A DNA stretch of 64,000 nt from Terrabacter sp. Root85 (GCF_001429185.1 NZ_LMIW01000011.1:186001-250000); one strand, 5' to 3'; shown: positions 43,209 to 52,239, numbered from the stretch's first letter. Made by a program: numbers and translations. The notes: generated by a model not told the origin, from the letters alone.

Positions 43209-45698
43209 ATGAGCACGCTCTTCGACGACCTCCCCATCCCCGGTTTCGAGCACGGTCAGGGCGCGCCCTCCGGCGGGTCCGGGCGCCCCGGGCGTGGCGC
43301 GGACGTCACCGAGCAGGGCGTCCCCACGTGGGCCGAGGCCGCCGCCCGCGGCGGCGTCGAGACCGCCCCCCAGGGGCGTGCCGACCTCGACCCGACGGTG
43401 CTGCTCGCGGGCCTCAACCCGCAGCAGCGCGAGGCCGTCGTCCACGAGGGCACGCCGCTGCTCATCGTCGCGGGCGCCGGCTCGGGCAAGACCCGTGTGC
43501 TCACCCACCGCATCGCGTGGCTGCTCGGCGAGCGTGGCGCCCAGCCGGGGCAGATCCTCGCCATCACCTTCACCAACAAGGCCGCGGCCGAGATGCGCGA
43601 GCGGGTCGCCGCGCTCGTCGGCCCGCGTGCCCGTGCCATGTGGGTCATGACCTTCCACTCGGCCTGCGTGCGCATCCTGCGCCGCGAGGCCGCCAAGGTC
43701 GGGATGAAGTCGACCTTCTCGATCTACGACGCCGCCGACAGCCAGCGCCTCATGAGCCTCGTGCTGCGCGACCTCGACCTCGACCCGAAGCGCTACCCGC
43801 CGCGCGGCTTCTCGGCGCAGGTCAGCAACCTCAAGAACGACCTCATCGACGAGGAGACCTACGCCTCCCAGGTCACCGAGGGCAACCACTACGAGCGCAC
43901 CGTCTCCGACGCCTACACCCAGTACCAACGCCGGCTGCGCCAGGCCAACGCCCTCGACTTCGACGACATCATCATGATGACCGTCAACGTGCTCCAGGCC
44001 TTCCCCGACGTCGCCGAGTACTACCGCCGCCGCTTCCGTCACGTGCTCGTCGACGAGTACCAGGACACCAATCAGGCGCAGTACCAGCTCATCAAGGAGC
44101 TCGTCGGCGAGGTCAAGGGCCCCGAGGGCGCGTATGCGGTGCCGCCCGCCGAGCTGTGCGTCGTCGGCGACTCCGACCAGTCGATCTACGCCTTCCGCGG
44201 CGCGACGATCCGCAACATCCTCGAGTTCGAGAACGACTACCCCGACGCCCGCACCATCCTGCTCGAGCAGAACTACCGCTCGACCCAGCGCATCCTGCGG
44301 GCCGCCAACTCCGTCATCGCGCGCAACGAGGGGCGCCGCGCCAAGAACCTCTGGACCGACTCCGGCGACGGCGCGATGATCACCGGCTACGTCGGTGACA
44401 ACGAGCACGACGAGGCCGCCTTCGTGGCCAAGGAGATCGACGACCTCGCCGACCAGGGCGTCAAGCCCGGCGACGTCGCCGTCTTCTACCGCACCAACGC
44501 GCAGAGCCGCGCCATCGAGGAGGTGCTCGTGCGGGTCGGCCTGCCCTACAAGGTGGTCGGCGGCACGCGCTTCTACGAGCGACGCGAGGTCAAGGACGCC
44601 CTGGCCTACCTCCGGGTCGTCTCCAACCCCACCGACACCGTCAACCTGCGCCGAATCCTCAACACCCCCAAGCGTGGCATCGGTGACCGTGCCGAGGCGT
44701 GCGTCGCCGCCCTCGCCGAGCGCGAGCGCATCCCGTTCGTCGCGGCGCTCGGGCGGGCCGAGGACGCGCCGGGCATCGCGACGCGCTCGGTCGCGGCGAT
44801 CCAGGGCTTCACGGCGCTGCTCGAGAAGCTCCGCACCTCCTACGAGGCCGACGACAGCATCGCGGCCCTGCTCGAGATGACACTCGAGGAGAGCGGCTAC
44901 CTCGCCGAGCTGCGCGCGAGCCACGACCCACAGGACGAGACCCGCGTCGAGAACCTCGCCGAGCTCGTCGCCGTCGCGCAGGAGTACGACGACCGCCGTG
45001 CCACCGAGCTCGAGGAGTCGGGTGGCGAGCTGCAGCCCGGTGTCGAGCCCGAGGACGTCGGTCCCGCAGGCGCGCTCGAGGAGTTCCTCGAGCAGGTCTC
45101 GCTCGTCGCCGACGCCGACGAGATCCCCGACGAGCCGGAGGCCAAGGCGCAGGGCGTCGTCACGCTCATGACGCTGCACACCGCCAAGGGCCTCGAGTTC
45201 CCCGTCGTCTTCCTCACCGGGATGGAGGACGGCACGTTCCCGCACATGCGCGCGCTCGGCGACCCCAAGGAGCTCGAGGAGGAGCGCCGACTCGCCTACG
45301 TCGGCATCACGCGCGCCCGTGAGCGGCTCTACCTCTCGCGCGCGGCCGTCCGGTCCGCCTGGGGTGCGCCGCAGTACAACCCGCCGTCGCGCTTCCTCGA
45401 CGAGATCCCGGGTGACCTGCTCGACTGGCAGCGCCTGGGCCCGTCGTTCAGCGGGGCGCGCGGCTCCGACCGTCCGGCCGTGGCGACGCTCGCGGCCCGG
45501 CCGGGCGTCCGCAGCGCCGGCAAGCGTCCGGTCATCGCGCTCCAGTCGGGCGACCGGGTCAGCCACGACTCCTTCGGCCTCGGCACCGTCGTGCGCGTCG
45601 AGGGCGACGGCGACAAGTCGATGGCGCACGTCGACTTCGGCGCCGACACCGGCACGAAGCGCCTGCTCCTGCGCTACGCCCCGCTCGTCAAGCTCTGA
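43209..45698 (+). CDS. pcrA: UvrD/PcrA-type superfamily 1A DNA helicase
   Basis: 829 aa ATP-dependent 3'-5' helicase for repair and replication restart. Motif Q/I: LNPQQREAVVHEG then GAGSGKTRVLTHR (about 90); motif II VDEYQDTN (about 281); motif III GDSDQSIYAFRGA; motif IV EQNYRST; motif V LMTLHTAKGLEFPVVFLTG; motif VI RRLAYVGITRAR. The C-terminal 50 residues (GDRVSHDSFGLGTVV...VDFG) are the Tudor-like module of PcrA that binds RNA polymerase. A roughly 70-residue disordered N-terminal extension starting STLFDDLPIPGF is typical of actinobacteria. Probably leaderless. Confidence 0.96.
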   Translation: MSTLFDDLPIPGFEHGQGAPSGGSGRPGRGADVTEQGVPTWAEAAARGGVETAPQGRADLDPTVLLAGLNPQQREAVVHEGTPLLIVAGAGSGKTRVLTHRIAWLLGERGAQPGQILAITFTNKAAAEMRERVAALVGPRARAMWVMTFHSACVRILRREAAKVGMKSTFSIYDAADSQRLMSLVLRDLDLDPKRYPPRGFSAQVSNLKNDLIDEETYASQVTEGNHYERTVSDAYTQYQRRLRQANALDFDDIIMMTVNVLQAFPDVAEYYRRRFRHVLVDEYQDTNQAQYQLIKELVGEVKGPEGAYAVPPAELCVVGDSDQSIYAFRGATIRNILEFENDYPDARTILLEQNYRSTQRILRAANSVIARNEGRRAKNLWTDSGDGAMITGYVGDNEHDEAAFVAKEIDDLADQGVKPGDVAVFYRTNAQSRAIEEVLVRVGLPYKVVGGTRFYERREVKDALAYLRVVSNPTDTVNLRRILNTPKRGIGDRAEACVAALAERERIPFVAALGRAEDAPGIATRSVAAIQGFTALLEKLRTSYEADDSIAALLEMTLEESGYLAELRASHDPQDETRVENLAELVAVAQEYDDRRATELEESGGELQPGVEPEDVGPAGALEEFLEQVSLVADADEIPDEPEAKAQGVVTLMTLHTAKGLEFPVVFLTGMEDGTFPHMRALGDPKELEEERRLAYVGITRARERLYLSRAAVRSAWGAPQYNPPSRFLDEIPGDLLDWQRLGPSFSGARGSDRPAVATLAARPGVRSAGKRPVIALQSGDRVSHDSFGLGTVVRVEGDGDKSMAHVDFGADTGTKRLLLRYAPLVKL

Positions 45699-45703
45699 AC
45701 CGC

Positions 45704-45722
45704 GGTCCGGGGCAGCCGGACC
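45704..45722 (+). terminator. Weak hairpin after pcrA
   Basis: GGTCCGG and its complement, 7-bp perfect arms with a 5-nt loop, 6 bp past the stop. Confidence 0.5.
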
Positions 45723-45793
45723 TGTCGTCACAGCCGATGGCGTATGCCGTGTGGCGCAGACCCGGCGTCAGCCGGGCTCCGTTGTGGCACAAC

Positions 45794-45842
45794 GGCATAC
45801 GGCATACGGCATACGGCGTACGGCATACGGCATGCGGCAGGC
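45794..45842. repeat. Heptanucleotide tandem array of GGCATAC
   Basis: Seven consecutive 7-bp units: GGCATAC at 45794, 45801, 45808 and 45822, with one-base variants at 45815 (GGCGTAC) and 45829 (GGCATGC) and GGCAGGC at 45836. A complementary copy (GTATGCC) lies about 55 bp to the left at 45738. Non-coding, between the pcrA and M23 peptidase genes. Confidence 0.97.
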
Positions 45843-45879
45843 GACTGGAGGTCGCGGCCCGGACGGGGCGGCGAACGCG

Positions 45880-45912
45880 ACGAGGCCCGTCCCGGAAGGG
45901 GACGGGCCTCGT
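45880..45912 (-). terminator. Terminator of the M23 peptidase gene
   Basis: Perfect 14-bp inverted repeat starting ACGAGGCCCGTCCC with a 5-nt loop, 18 bp past the stop. Confidence 0.85.
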
Positions 45913-45930
45913 GTCACTGAAGGGCCTCGG

Positions 45931-46767
45931 TCAGAGGTACACGCCGTGCTTGGCGAGCCAGGTGCGAGGTGCGACGGCAGAACCGTCGTCGGGGTGGATC
46001 TCGAGGTGCACGTGCGGGCCGGTCGAGTTGCCGGTGCTGCCGCTGTAGGCGACGCGCTGGCCGGGGGAGACCTCGTCGCCGACGGAGACCAGCAGGCGGC
46101 TGTTGTGGGCCATCCATGAGACGGTGCCGTCCCAGTAGCGGATCTTGACCATGTTGCCGTAGCCCTCGGTGGACCAGCCGGCGAAGACGACGGTGCCGCT
46201 CGAGAGGGCCCGGACCGTGCTGCCCGTCGGGCACGCGAGGTCCTGGGCGGGGTGCATCTTGCCCCAGCGGAAGCCGAAGCCGGAGGTGAGGGTGTAGCCG
46301 GCGACGGGGGAGACCCAGCGGTGGGCCATCGCGATCGCACGCTCGCGGGCTGCGGCCTTGACCTTGGCGGCGGCGTCGGCCTTCGCCTTCTCCGCGGCGG
46401 CCTTGGCGGCCGCGGCCCTGTCTGCAGCGGTCTGGGCGTCCGTGGCGGTCTGCGCGGCAGTGGCCGTGGCACTGACGATGAGCGTCTTGGCGTCGCGGGC
46501 CAGGTCACGCGAGGAGCGGGCGCCGGACCGGCTCGCGGCAGCAGCGGCGACGACGTCGGGGTCCGCGGTGAGACCGAGACCTGCGACCGAGTTGGAGACG
46601 TTCTTCATGGCAGCCGCTTCGGGGCTCAGCTCGCTCGCACCGGCGTCGCGGATGACGAGGCCACCGGCGACGGTCGAGGAGAGCAGAGCGACGGGGACGA
46701 CGAACTGTCGACCCCGCGAAGGCTTGGCTGCCGGCCTGTGCCGGCCGGAGTAACTGGTTTTGGGCAC
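45931..46767 (-). CDS. Secreted M23 (LytM) peptidoglycan endopeptidase
   Basis: 278 aa. A basic N-terminus and hydrophobic helix (FVVPVALLSSTVAGGLVI) act as signal or anchor. Residues about 95-145 are an Ala/Lys-rich coiled coil, then the M23 domain from about 150: SGFGFRWGKMHPAQDLACPTG supplies the HxxxD zinc ligands (about 170) and GPHVHLEI the HxH (about 251). All zinc ligands are present, so it should be active against peptidoglycan cross-bridges outside the membrane. GTG 46767 starts 37 nt after a recognisable promoter (-35 TTGGAT, -10 TAGGCT) with an AAC-rich direct repeat between them. Confidence 0.9.
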   Translation of the reverse strand: MPKTSYSGRHRPAAKPSRGRQFVVPVALLSSTVAGGLVIRDAGASELSPEAAAMKNVSNSVAGLGLTADPDVVAAAAASRSGARSSRDLARDAKTLIVSATATAAQTATDAQTAADRAAAAKAAAEKAKADAAAKVKAAARERAIAMAHRWVSPVAGYTLTSGFGFRWGKMHPAQDLACPTGSTVRALSSGTVVFAGWSTEGYGNMVKIRYWDGTVSWMAHNSRLLVSVGDEVSPGQRVAYSGSTGNSTGPHVHLEIHPDDGSAVAPRTWLAKHGVYL

Positions 46768-46804
46768 GAAAGAGATACCTATCGGTCACAGATTGCGAGC
46801 CGCC

Positions 46805-46832
46805 AGCCTAACGTGACCATTTCGTTATCCAA
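46805..46832 (-). promoter_or_regulatory. Promoter of the M23 peptidase gene with possible MtrA-like box
   Basis: On the complement: -35 TTGGAT (46827-46832), 16-bp spacer, -10 TAGGCT (46805-46810). The spacer region reads GATAACGAAATGGTCACG, two related hexamers 6 bp apart. MtrA, which controls cell-wall hydrolases in actinobacteria, binds spaced GTAAC-like repeats, so MtrA control is possible but unproven. Confidence 0.5.
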
Positions 46833-46978
46833 AATCACGCCACGTTTCTGGACGTCCCGGCGTCGCGGTGGAGGGACGCGACTGCGCATGACACTAGGGC
46901 ATGCCGGGGCCCCGGTGCGGGATGTACACAGGAGGATCTGCACGAATTCGCAGCCTCTCGTGACAGGGGTCGACCTGG

Positions 46979-47971
46979 TCAGCGCGCGGGCACCACACGA
47001 CCCGCGGTGCCACCCCGGCGGGTCGTCGACGTGCTGGTGCGCCGGCTCCCGAGGGAGCTGACCCCGGGGGTGACGGTCGCTCCCGAGGTGTCGAGGTGGG
47101 CGAGGGCCGTGGAGATCCCGTGCACGACGCTGCTCGTGATCGGCAGGCTCATGTGGCCGACGCCGTGCAGGGCGATGTTGTGAACCGTGAGGTCGTCGTG
47201 GTGCAGGGCGGCGTTGCGCTGGGGCACGACGACCTGGTCGAGGTCGGACCAGTAGACGAGGAACCGGGTCTGGCACTCCTTGACCGGGGCGGCGAGCTCG
47301 TCCATGAGGGCGCTACCCGGGCGCAGCTGACGGGTCAGCCCGTTGTTCCACGTGTAGGCGAGGTAGCTGCCCTGGTGCGGGGTGCCGAGGGTGACGAGCG
47401 TGTGCACGTGCTGGTCGCCGCCGAGCCGGGTCACGTAGTAGCGCGCGATGAGCCCGCCCATCGAGTGGCCGATGACGTGGATCCGCTCGTAGCCGGTCTC
47501 CTCGACGATGCGCTCGACCTCGGCGCCCAGGGCAGCGGCCGCAGCACGGACGTCGCCGGTGAAGATGGAGTAGTTGATCGTCTCGATGCGCCCGAAGCCG
47601 CGACGCACGAGGCCGCGCCGCAGGACGGTGAAGATCGAGCGGTTGTCGACCATGCCGTGCACGAGGAGGATCGGCGTCTCGGCGGCCTCGACGTTCTGGA
47701 TCGCGAGTCCCCGCTGGCTCGGTGGCAGGTGACCGAGACGGTAGCCCTGCCGCCGGTCGCTGGCGCGCGAGCCGAGCAGCCCGAGCGGGTAGAGCCCGAG
47801 GTGCAGCCCCATCCACGTCGCCTCGAGAGCCGCGCCCGCGATCCCGGTGGGGGTCAGGAGCGCACCGGCGAGCTCCCCGACGGTCGCCACGAAGCCCCGA
47901 GGGCCCGCTGCGCCACCCTTCGGGGTGCCGGCCTGTCGCGGCGTCATCGCCGCCCGTGCTGCCACTGCCAC
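46979..47971 (-). CDS. Alpha/beta-hydrolase lipase/esterase
   Basis: 330 aa. [12 protein letters not shown] is the oxyanion-hole strand, [15 protein letters not shown] the nucleophile elbow with Ser in GHSMGG (about 169), DLDQVVVP holds the likely catalytic Asp and HGVGHMSLP the His. It resembles class-2/PGAP1-like triacylglycerol lipases. A weak hydrophobic segment (about 30-65) precedes the catalytic domain but no clear signal peptide, so location is unclear. GTG 47971 lies 6 nt after TACGTT, favouring this start and a leaderless mRNA. The last 40 residues are a low-complexity Ser/Thr/Arg tail. Confidence 0.85.
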   Translation of the reverse strand: MAVAARAAMTPRQAGTPKGGAAGPRGFVATVGELAGALLTPTGIAGAALEATWMGLHLGLYPLGLLGSRASDRRQGYRLGHLPPSQRGLAIQNVEAAETPILLVHGMVDNRSIFTVLRRGLVRRGFGRIETINYSIFTGDVRAAAAALGAEVERIVEETGYERIHVIGHSMGGLIARYYVTRLGGDQHVHTLVTLGTPHQGSYLAYTWNNGLTRQLRPGSALMDELAAPVKECQTRFLVYWSDLDQVVVPQRNAALHHDDLTVHNIALHGVGHMSLPITSSVVHGISTALAHLDTSGATVTPGVSSLGSRRTSTSTTRRGGTAGRVVPAR

Positions 47972-47977
47972 GTCCCG

Positions 47978-47983
47978 AACGTA
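47978..47983 (-). promoter_or_regulatory. Putative -10 element of the lipase gene
   Basis: TACGTT on the complement, 6 nt before GTG 47971. Confidence 0.4.
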
Positions 47984-48037
47984 CCCCGACCGGTGGGCGA
48001 TGCATCACTATTGCGCGTCGCGTCTCGCGGGGCTGGC

Positions 48038-48043
48038 TAGAGT
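48038..48043 (+). promoter_or_regulatory. Putative -10 element of the B12-binding mutase subunit gene
   Basis: TAGAGT, 7 nt before ATG 48051; leaderless spacing. Confidence 0.5.
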
Positions 48044-48050
48044 GCCCGGC

Positions 48051-48521
48051 ATGAGCGAGTCCCTGGGCGCCGACGCCGTGACCGACGACGAGACCGCGAG
48101 CGCGACCGGAGCGGATGCGGCGTCGACCGACGTCATCCGCGTGGTCGTGGCCAAGCCGGGTCTGGACGGGCACGACCGGGGCGCCAAGGTCGTGGCCCGG
48201 GCGCTGCGCGACGCCGGCATGGAGGTCATCTACACCGGCCTGCACCAGACCCCCGAGCAGATCGTCGAGGCGGCCATCCAGGAGGACGCCGACGTCGTCG
48301 GGCTCTCCGTCCTCTCGGGCGCGCACATGACCCTCTTCGCGCGCGTCGTCGAGCTCCTCGCCGAGCGCGACGCGAGCGACATCGTCGTCTTCGGCGGCGG
48401 CATCATCCCCGCGGACGACATCTCCGAGCTCGAGAAGCTCGGGGTGGCCAAGGTGTTCACGCCGGGCGCGACGACGATGGAGATCGTCGGCTGGGTCCGC
48501 GACCACGTCCACGCCGCCTGA
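48051..48521 (+). CDS. Cobalamin-binding small subunit of an acyl-CoA mutase (IcmB-like)
   Basis: 156 aa. After a 28-residue acidic leader, the protein is a complete B12-binding domain: [21 protein letters not shown] contains the base-off DxHxxG motif whose His (about 41) replaces the cobalt ligand; GLSVLSGAH and FGGGIIP are the other cofactor contacts. It is very like the small subunit of isobutyryl-CoA mutase and the C-terminal domain of methylmalonyl-CoA mutase. No large catalytic subunit lies in the window, so its partner must be encoded elsewhere. Confidence 0.9.
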   Translation: MSESLGADAVTDDETASATGADAASTDVIRVVVAKPGLDGHDRGAKVVARALRDAGMEVIYTGLHQTPEQIVEAAIQEDADVVGLSVLSGAHMTLFARVVELLAERDASDIVVFGGGIIPADDISELEKLGVAKVFTPGATTMEIVGWVRDHVHAA

Positions 48522-48577
48522 CCAGCCCTGACGAGCCCCGACCAGCCCCCGCCAGGTCACCCTCGCCCGCCCACGTA

Positions 48578-48604
48578 TCGCGCGCTCCACACCTGAGCGC
48601 GCGA
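48578..48604. repeat. Palindrome copy 1 (TCGCGCGCTC, 7-nt loop, GAGCGCGCGA)
   Basis: Perfect 10-bp arms around CACACCT. Located 56 bp past the IcmB-like stop and followed by AAAC. One of three copies with the same arm sequence and loop length around the DUF559 gene. Confidence 0.92.
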
Positions 48605-48628
48605 AACCAGCGCGGAGCGCGGGAGGTT

Positions 48629-48660
48629 CTGGGCGCGCGGTGCGTACTTCGCGCGCCCAG
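48629..48660. repeat. Related palindrome CTGGGCGCGCG with 10-nt loop
   Basis: Perfect 11-bp arms. Arms share GCGCGC with the neighbouring palindrome family but differ in flanks and loop. Could also serve as the terminator of the mutase-subunit gene. Confidence 0.85.
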
Positions 48661-48766
48661 GCCGCGCCGGACCCGGCTGTCCACACCCTTCGCGCACCGA
48701 GCCGCACCGTCCACAGCTGCGCGGCCGGACCGGCGCGCCACCATCCATGGCCGAGATCCTGCTCGG

Positions 48767-49720
48767 GTGAACCTCGAGCTCATTGCCAGACACGGAGTCT
48801 TCAGCGCGCGAGACGCCCTGCGCGCCGGTGTCGACGGGCGGGCGCTGGCCCTGCTGTGCCATCGCTACGTCTGCACGAGGCTGACCCACGGGTGGTATGC
48901 CGTGGGCGTCCCCGCGGACGAGCGTGACCGTCACCGGCTCTGTACCATCGCGCTCTCCCGAGCCTATGAAGGAGCGGCCGTGGTCAGTCACTCCTCGGCA
49001 CTCGTCCTGCTCGGGCTGCCACTGCACGGCGTGGACCTCGGCGTCGTGCACCTGACCCGCGTCCGGCCGCTCGACGCCGAGGCGCCCCAGCCCTGGAGCG
49101 GGCAGTCCCGCCGTCGCCCCGGGCTCCTGCTCCACCGCGAGCAGGAGGGAGTCGCTTGGGTCGGCGCGCCATCCACGGGTGGCCACACTCACCCGGCCCC
49201 GCTCGCTCCGGTCGGGCACGCCGCCGTCGGCGCCGGACTCGTAGGCGAGCCGACGGCAGCCCTCGTGGCCGCCGACGCCGCTCTCGCTCGAGGGCTGTTG
49301 ACAGCCGAGTCGTTGCCCGTGGCCATCGCCGACTTCGAGGGCCACCGCGGCGTGGGTCCGGTGCGTGCCGCGCTCCGGTGTGCGGACGGCCGGCACGAGT
49401 CCCCGGGCGAGTCGCTGACGGCATACGTCCTGCGCGGGCTCGGCCACGACGTCGAGCCGCAGTTCGAGGTCGTGGCGGAGGGCAGGACCTACCGCGCCGA
49501 CTTCCGCATCACGGGCACCCGCGTCCTCGTCGAGTTCGACGGCAGGGTGAAGTACGCCTCGGGTGACGGCGCGGTCCTCTTCGACGAGAAGCGTCGTGAG
49601 GACGCGCTGCGCCGCTGCGGTTGGGTGGTCGTCCGGCTCACGTGGTCCGAACTCGCCAGACCGGAGATGGTCCACGGCCGCGTGCTCGAGGCCCTCCGCC
49701 TGGCCGCTCTCGCCGCTTGA
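48767..49720 (+). CDS. DUF559-type protein with AbiEi-like N-terminal helix-turn-helix
   Basis: 317 aa. The N-terminal 60 residues (LIARHGVFSARDALRAGVDGRALALLCHRYVCTRLTHGWYAV) resemble the winged-helix AbiEi-antitoxin-like domain common in actinobacteria. The C-terminal 90 residues look like a DUF559/Vsr-type PD-(D/E)xK nuclease fold: YRADFRITGTRVLVEFDGRVKY, then EKRREDALRRCGWVVVRLTWSEL. The E-F-D and following K could be catalytic. Such genes are multi-copy in this bacterial group and have no settled function; toxin-antitoxin activity is not shown. GTG 48767. Palindromes of one family lie on both sides. Confidence 0.75.
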   Translation: MNLELIARHGVFSARDALRAGVDGRALALLCHRYVCTRLTHGWYAVGVPADERDRHRLCTIALSRAYEGAAVVSHSSALVLLGLPLHGVDLGVVHLTRVRPLDAEAPQPWSGQSRRRPGLLLHREQEGVAWVGAPSTGGHTHPAPLAPVGHAAVGAGLVGEPTAALVAADAALARGLLTAESLPVAIADFEGHRGVGPVRAALRCADGRHESPGESLTAYVLRGLGHDVEPQFEVVAEGRTYRADFRITGTRVLVEFDGRVKYASGDGAVLFDEKRREDALRRCGWVVVRLTWSELARPEMVHGRVLEALRLAALAA

Positions 49721-49779
49721 GACCGCACACCGCCGGCGCCGCCACCAGCACGCAGAGCTCGGCCCCGGGCATACGCCCG

Positions 49780-49810
49780 GATCGCGCGCTCCTGGCGTGA
49801 GCGCGCGATC
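49780..49810. repeat. Palindrome copy 2
   Basis: Arms GATCGCGCGCTC and GAGCGCGCGATC, perfect over 12 bp, loop CTGGCGT (7 nt). Same core as copies 1 and 3. Confidence 0.92.
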
Positions 49811-49851
49811 CGGTGAAGGGGCGCGCGAAAGGACCCGCGCACCTGCGTGTC

Positions 49852-49878
49852 TCGCGCGCTCGTGCGCTGAGCGCGCGA
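49852..49878. repeat. Palindrome copy 3
   Basis: Arms TCGCGCGCTC and GAGCGCGCGA, loop GTGCGCT (7 nt), followed by AAAC as in copy 1. Confidence 0.92.
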
Positions 49879-49963
49879 AACGGAGGCCGGGGCGGGGTGG
49901 GATGCCGGTGTGATCTTCGTCCGGTCGGGCGCACCCGATGGGGTCGCCACACGTCACAGCCAC

Positions 49964-49969
49964 TAGAGT
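49964..49969 (+). promoter_or_regulatory. Putative -10 element of sucCD
   Basis: TAGAGT in CACTAGAGTCCGAGG. It matches the -10 type used elsewhere in the window, but here with a leader of about 130 nt. Confidence 0.45.
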
Positions 49970-50105
49970 CCGAGGGACAGCCTGATTCGGTTGCGCCTCG
50001 GCGCAGGGCCCGTCCGAGCGCGAGAGCGTGAGCACGTGGGCCCCGGGACGCCGCAGCGACGCGATCGACGACGATTCGAATCGACGACGAGGACGGACCC
50101 CACCC

Positions 50106-51293
50106 GTGGATCTCTTCGAGTACCAAGCCCGCGACATGTTCGAGAAGCACGGGGTGCCCGTGCTGGCCGGCGCCATCGCCACCACCCCTGAGCAGGCCCG
50201 AGCGGCCGCTGAGCAGATCGGACCGAAGTCGGGCGGTGTCACCGTCGTCAAGGCGCAGGTGAAGACCGGCGGCCGCGGCAAGGCCGGTGGCGTCAAGGTC
50301 ACGAAGAGCCCCGACGAGGCGCAGGCCGCTGCCGAGGCCATCCTCGGGATGGACATCAAGGGCCACACCGTGGGCACCGTGATGATCGCCCAGGGCGCCC
50401 GCATCGCGGAGGAGTACTACTTCTCGGTGCTGCTCGACCGTGCCAACCGCACCTACCTCGCCATGTGCTCCAAGGAGGGCGGCATGGAGATCGAGCAGCT
50501 CGCCGTCGAGCGCCCCGAGGCCCTGGCTCGCGTCGCCGTCGACCCCAACACGGGCATCGACGCCGCGAAGGCGCAGGAGATCGTCGACGCCGCCGGCTTC
50601 GACGAGGGCGACAAGGCCGCCATCGCCGACGTCATCCAGAAGCTGTGGACCGTCTACCGCGAGGAGGACGCCACGCTCGTCGAGGTCAACCCCCTCGTCA
50701 AGACCGAGGACGGCCAGATCGTCGCCCTCGACGGCAAGGTGACGCTCGACGAGAACGCCGGCTTCCGCCACGCCGACCACGAGGCGCTCGAGGACACCGC
50801 CCACGCGGACCCGCTCGAGGCAGCGGCCAAGGAGAAGGACCTCAACTACGTCAAGCTCGACGGCTCCGTGGGCATCATCGGCAACGGCGCGGGGCTCGTC
50901 ATGAGCACCCTCGACGTCGTCGCCTACGCCGGTGAGGAGTTCGGCGGCCAGAAGCCGGCCAACTTCCTCGACATCGGTGGCGGCGCCAGCGCCGAGGTCA
51001 TGGCCAACGGCCTGCACATCATCCTCTCGGACCCCCAGGTCAAGAGCGTCTTCGTCAACGTCTTCGGCGGCATCACCTCCTGCGACGCCGTGGCCAACGG
51101 CATCGTCGGTGCGCTCGACGCGCTCGGTGACGAGGAGGACCGCCCGCTCGTCGTGCGCCTCGACGGCAACAACGTCGAGGAGGGTCGCCGCATCCTCCAG
51201 GAGCGCAACCACCCGCTCGTGACGATCGAGCCGACGATGGACGGCGCCGCGCGCCGCGCCGCAGAGCTCGCCTCCCGGCCCGCCGCCAACTGA
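50106..51293 (+). CDS. sucC: Succinyl-CoA synthetase (ADP-forming) beta subunit
   Basis: 395 aa, TCA-cycle enzyme interconverting succinyl-CoA and succinate with ATP. The start [19 protein letters not shown] and the ATP-grasp stretch [19 protein letters not shown] are diagnostic; [21 protein letters not shown] gives the magnesium site and [12 protein letters not shown]-type sequence (here [14 protein letters not shown]) the CoA-domain loop. Normal length. GTG 50106 was chosen as the family start; the frame is open upstream to 50028 without support. sucD follows 32 bp downstream. Confidence 0.97.
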   Translation: MDLFEYQARDMFEKHGVPVLAGAIATTPEQARAAAEQIGPKSGGVTVVKAQVKTGGRGKAGGVKVTKSPDEAQAAAEAILGMDIKGHTVGTVMIAQGARIAEEYYFSVLLDRANRTYLAMCSKEGGMEIEQLAVERPEALARVAVDPNTGIDAAKAQEIVDAAGFDEGDKAAIADVIQKLWTVYREEDATLVEVNPLVKTEDGQIVALDGKVTLDENAGFRHADHEALEDTAHADPLEAAAKEKDLNYVKLDGSVGIIGNGAGLVMSTLDVVAYAGEEFGGQKPANFLDIGGGASAEVMANGLHIILSDPQVKSVFVNVFGGITSCDAVANGIVGALDALGDEEDRPLVVRLDGNNVEEGRRILQERNHPLVTIEPTMDGAARRAAELASRPAAN

Positions 51294-51325
51294 CCCCCTC
51301 GCCACAGAAGAGAGAACGAGCGAAC

Positions 51326-52219
51326 ATGGCCATCTTCCTCAACGCCGACTCGAAGGTCATCGTCCAGGGCATGACCGGGTCCGAGGGCATGAAGCACACC
51401 CAGCGCATGCTCAAGTCCGGCACCGACATCGTCGGCGGCGTCAACCCCCGCAAGGCCGGCACGACGGTCGACTTCGAGGGCGGCGTCTCCGTCCCCGTCT
51501 ACGGCACGGTCAAGGAGGCCATCGAGGCCACCGGCGCCAACGTGTCCGTGATCTTCGTGCCCGCGCAGTTCACCAAGGCCGCGGCCGTCGAGGCGATCGA
51601 GGCCGAGATCCCCCTCGCCGTCGTCATCACCGAGGGCGTCGCGGTCAAGGACACGGCGGAGTTCTACAACTACGCCAAGGACAAGGGCACGACGCGCATC
51701 GTCGGCCCGAACTGCCCCGGCCTCATCACCCCGGGCGTCAGCAACGCCGGCATCATCCCGGCCGACATCTCCGGCACCGGCCGCATCGGCCTCGTCTCGA
51801 AGTCGGGCACGCTGACCTACCAGATGATGTACGAGCTGCGTGACTTCGGCTTCAGCTCGGCCGTCGGCATCGGTGGCGACCCGATCATCGGCACGACGCA
51901 CATCGACTGCCTCGAGGCGTTCCAGAACGACCCCGACACCGACGCGATCGTCATGATCGGCGAGATCGGTGGCGACGCCGAGGAGCGTGCGGCCGCCTAC
52001 ATCAAGGAGCACGTCACGAAGCCGGTCGTCGGCTACGTCGCCGGCTTCACCGCCCCGGAGGGCAAGACGATGGGCCACGCCGGCGCCATCGTCTCGGGCT
52101 CCTCGGGCACCGCGCAGGCCAAGAAGGAGGCCCTCGAGGCCGCGGGCGTCAAGGTCGGCAAGACGCCGTCCGAGACGGCCGACCTCATGCGCGAGATCAT
52201 GAAGGACCTCGCGAAGTAG
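51326..52219 (+). CDS. sucD: Succinyl-CoA synthetase alpha subunit
   Basis: 297 aa. CoA-binding Rossmann fold at the N-terminus ([20 protein letters not shown], then GGVNPRKAG), [11 protein letters not shown] in the middle, and the phosphohistidine in [12 protein letters not shown] (about 251). Pairs with SucC in the matrix of the TCA cycle. A GAGAGAACGAG ribosome site is upstream of the ATG. A hairpin terminator follows at 52240. Confidence 0.97.
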   Translation: MAIFLNADSKVIVQGMTGSEGMKHTQRMLKSGTDIVGGVNPRKAGTTVDFEGGVSVPVYGTVKEAIEATGANVSVIFVPAQFTKAAAVEAIEAEIPLAVVITEGVAVKDTAEFYNYAKDKGTTRIVGPNCPGLITPGVSNAGIIPADISGTGRIGLVSKSGTLTYQMMYELRDFGFSSAVGIGGDPIIGTTHIDCLEAFQNDPDTDAIVMIGEIGGDAEERAAAYIKEHVTKPVVGYVAGFTAPEGKTMGHAGAIVSGSSGTAQAKKEALEAAGVKVGKTPSETADLMREIMKDLAK

Positions 52220-52239
52220 CCTGCGCCAGCAGCGTTTCC

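Larger units (their letters stand above)
49721..50105 (+). other. Spacer with two palindromes and the sucC promoter
   Basis: 385 bp with no credible gene. It contains two palindrome copies (49780-49810 and 49852-49878), a GGCATAC heptamer at about 49769, and a -10-like TAGAGT at 49964-49969 that would give sucC a leader of about 130 nt. No known riboswitch is recognised in that leader. Confidence 0.6.

Noticed and set aside
43107-45731. 874-codon minus-strand frame opposite pcrA
   Set aside because: Antisense shadow of a gene with all helicase motifs; no start signal or domain.
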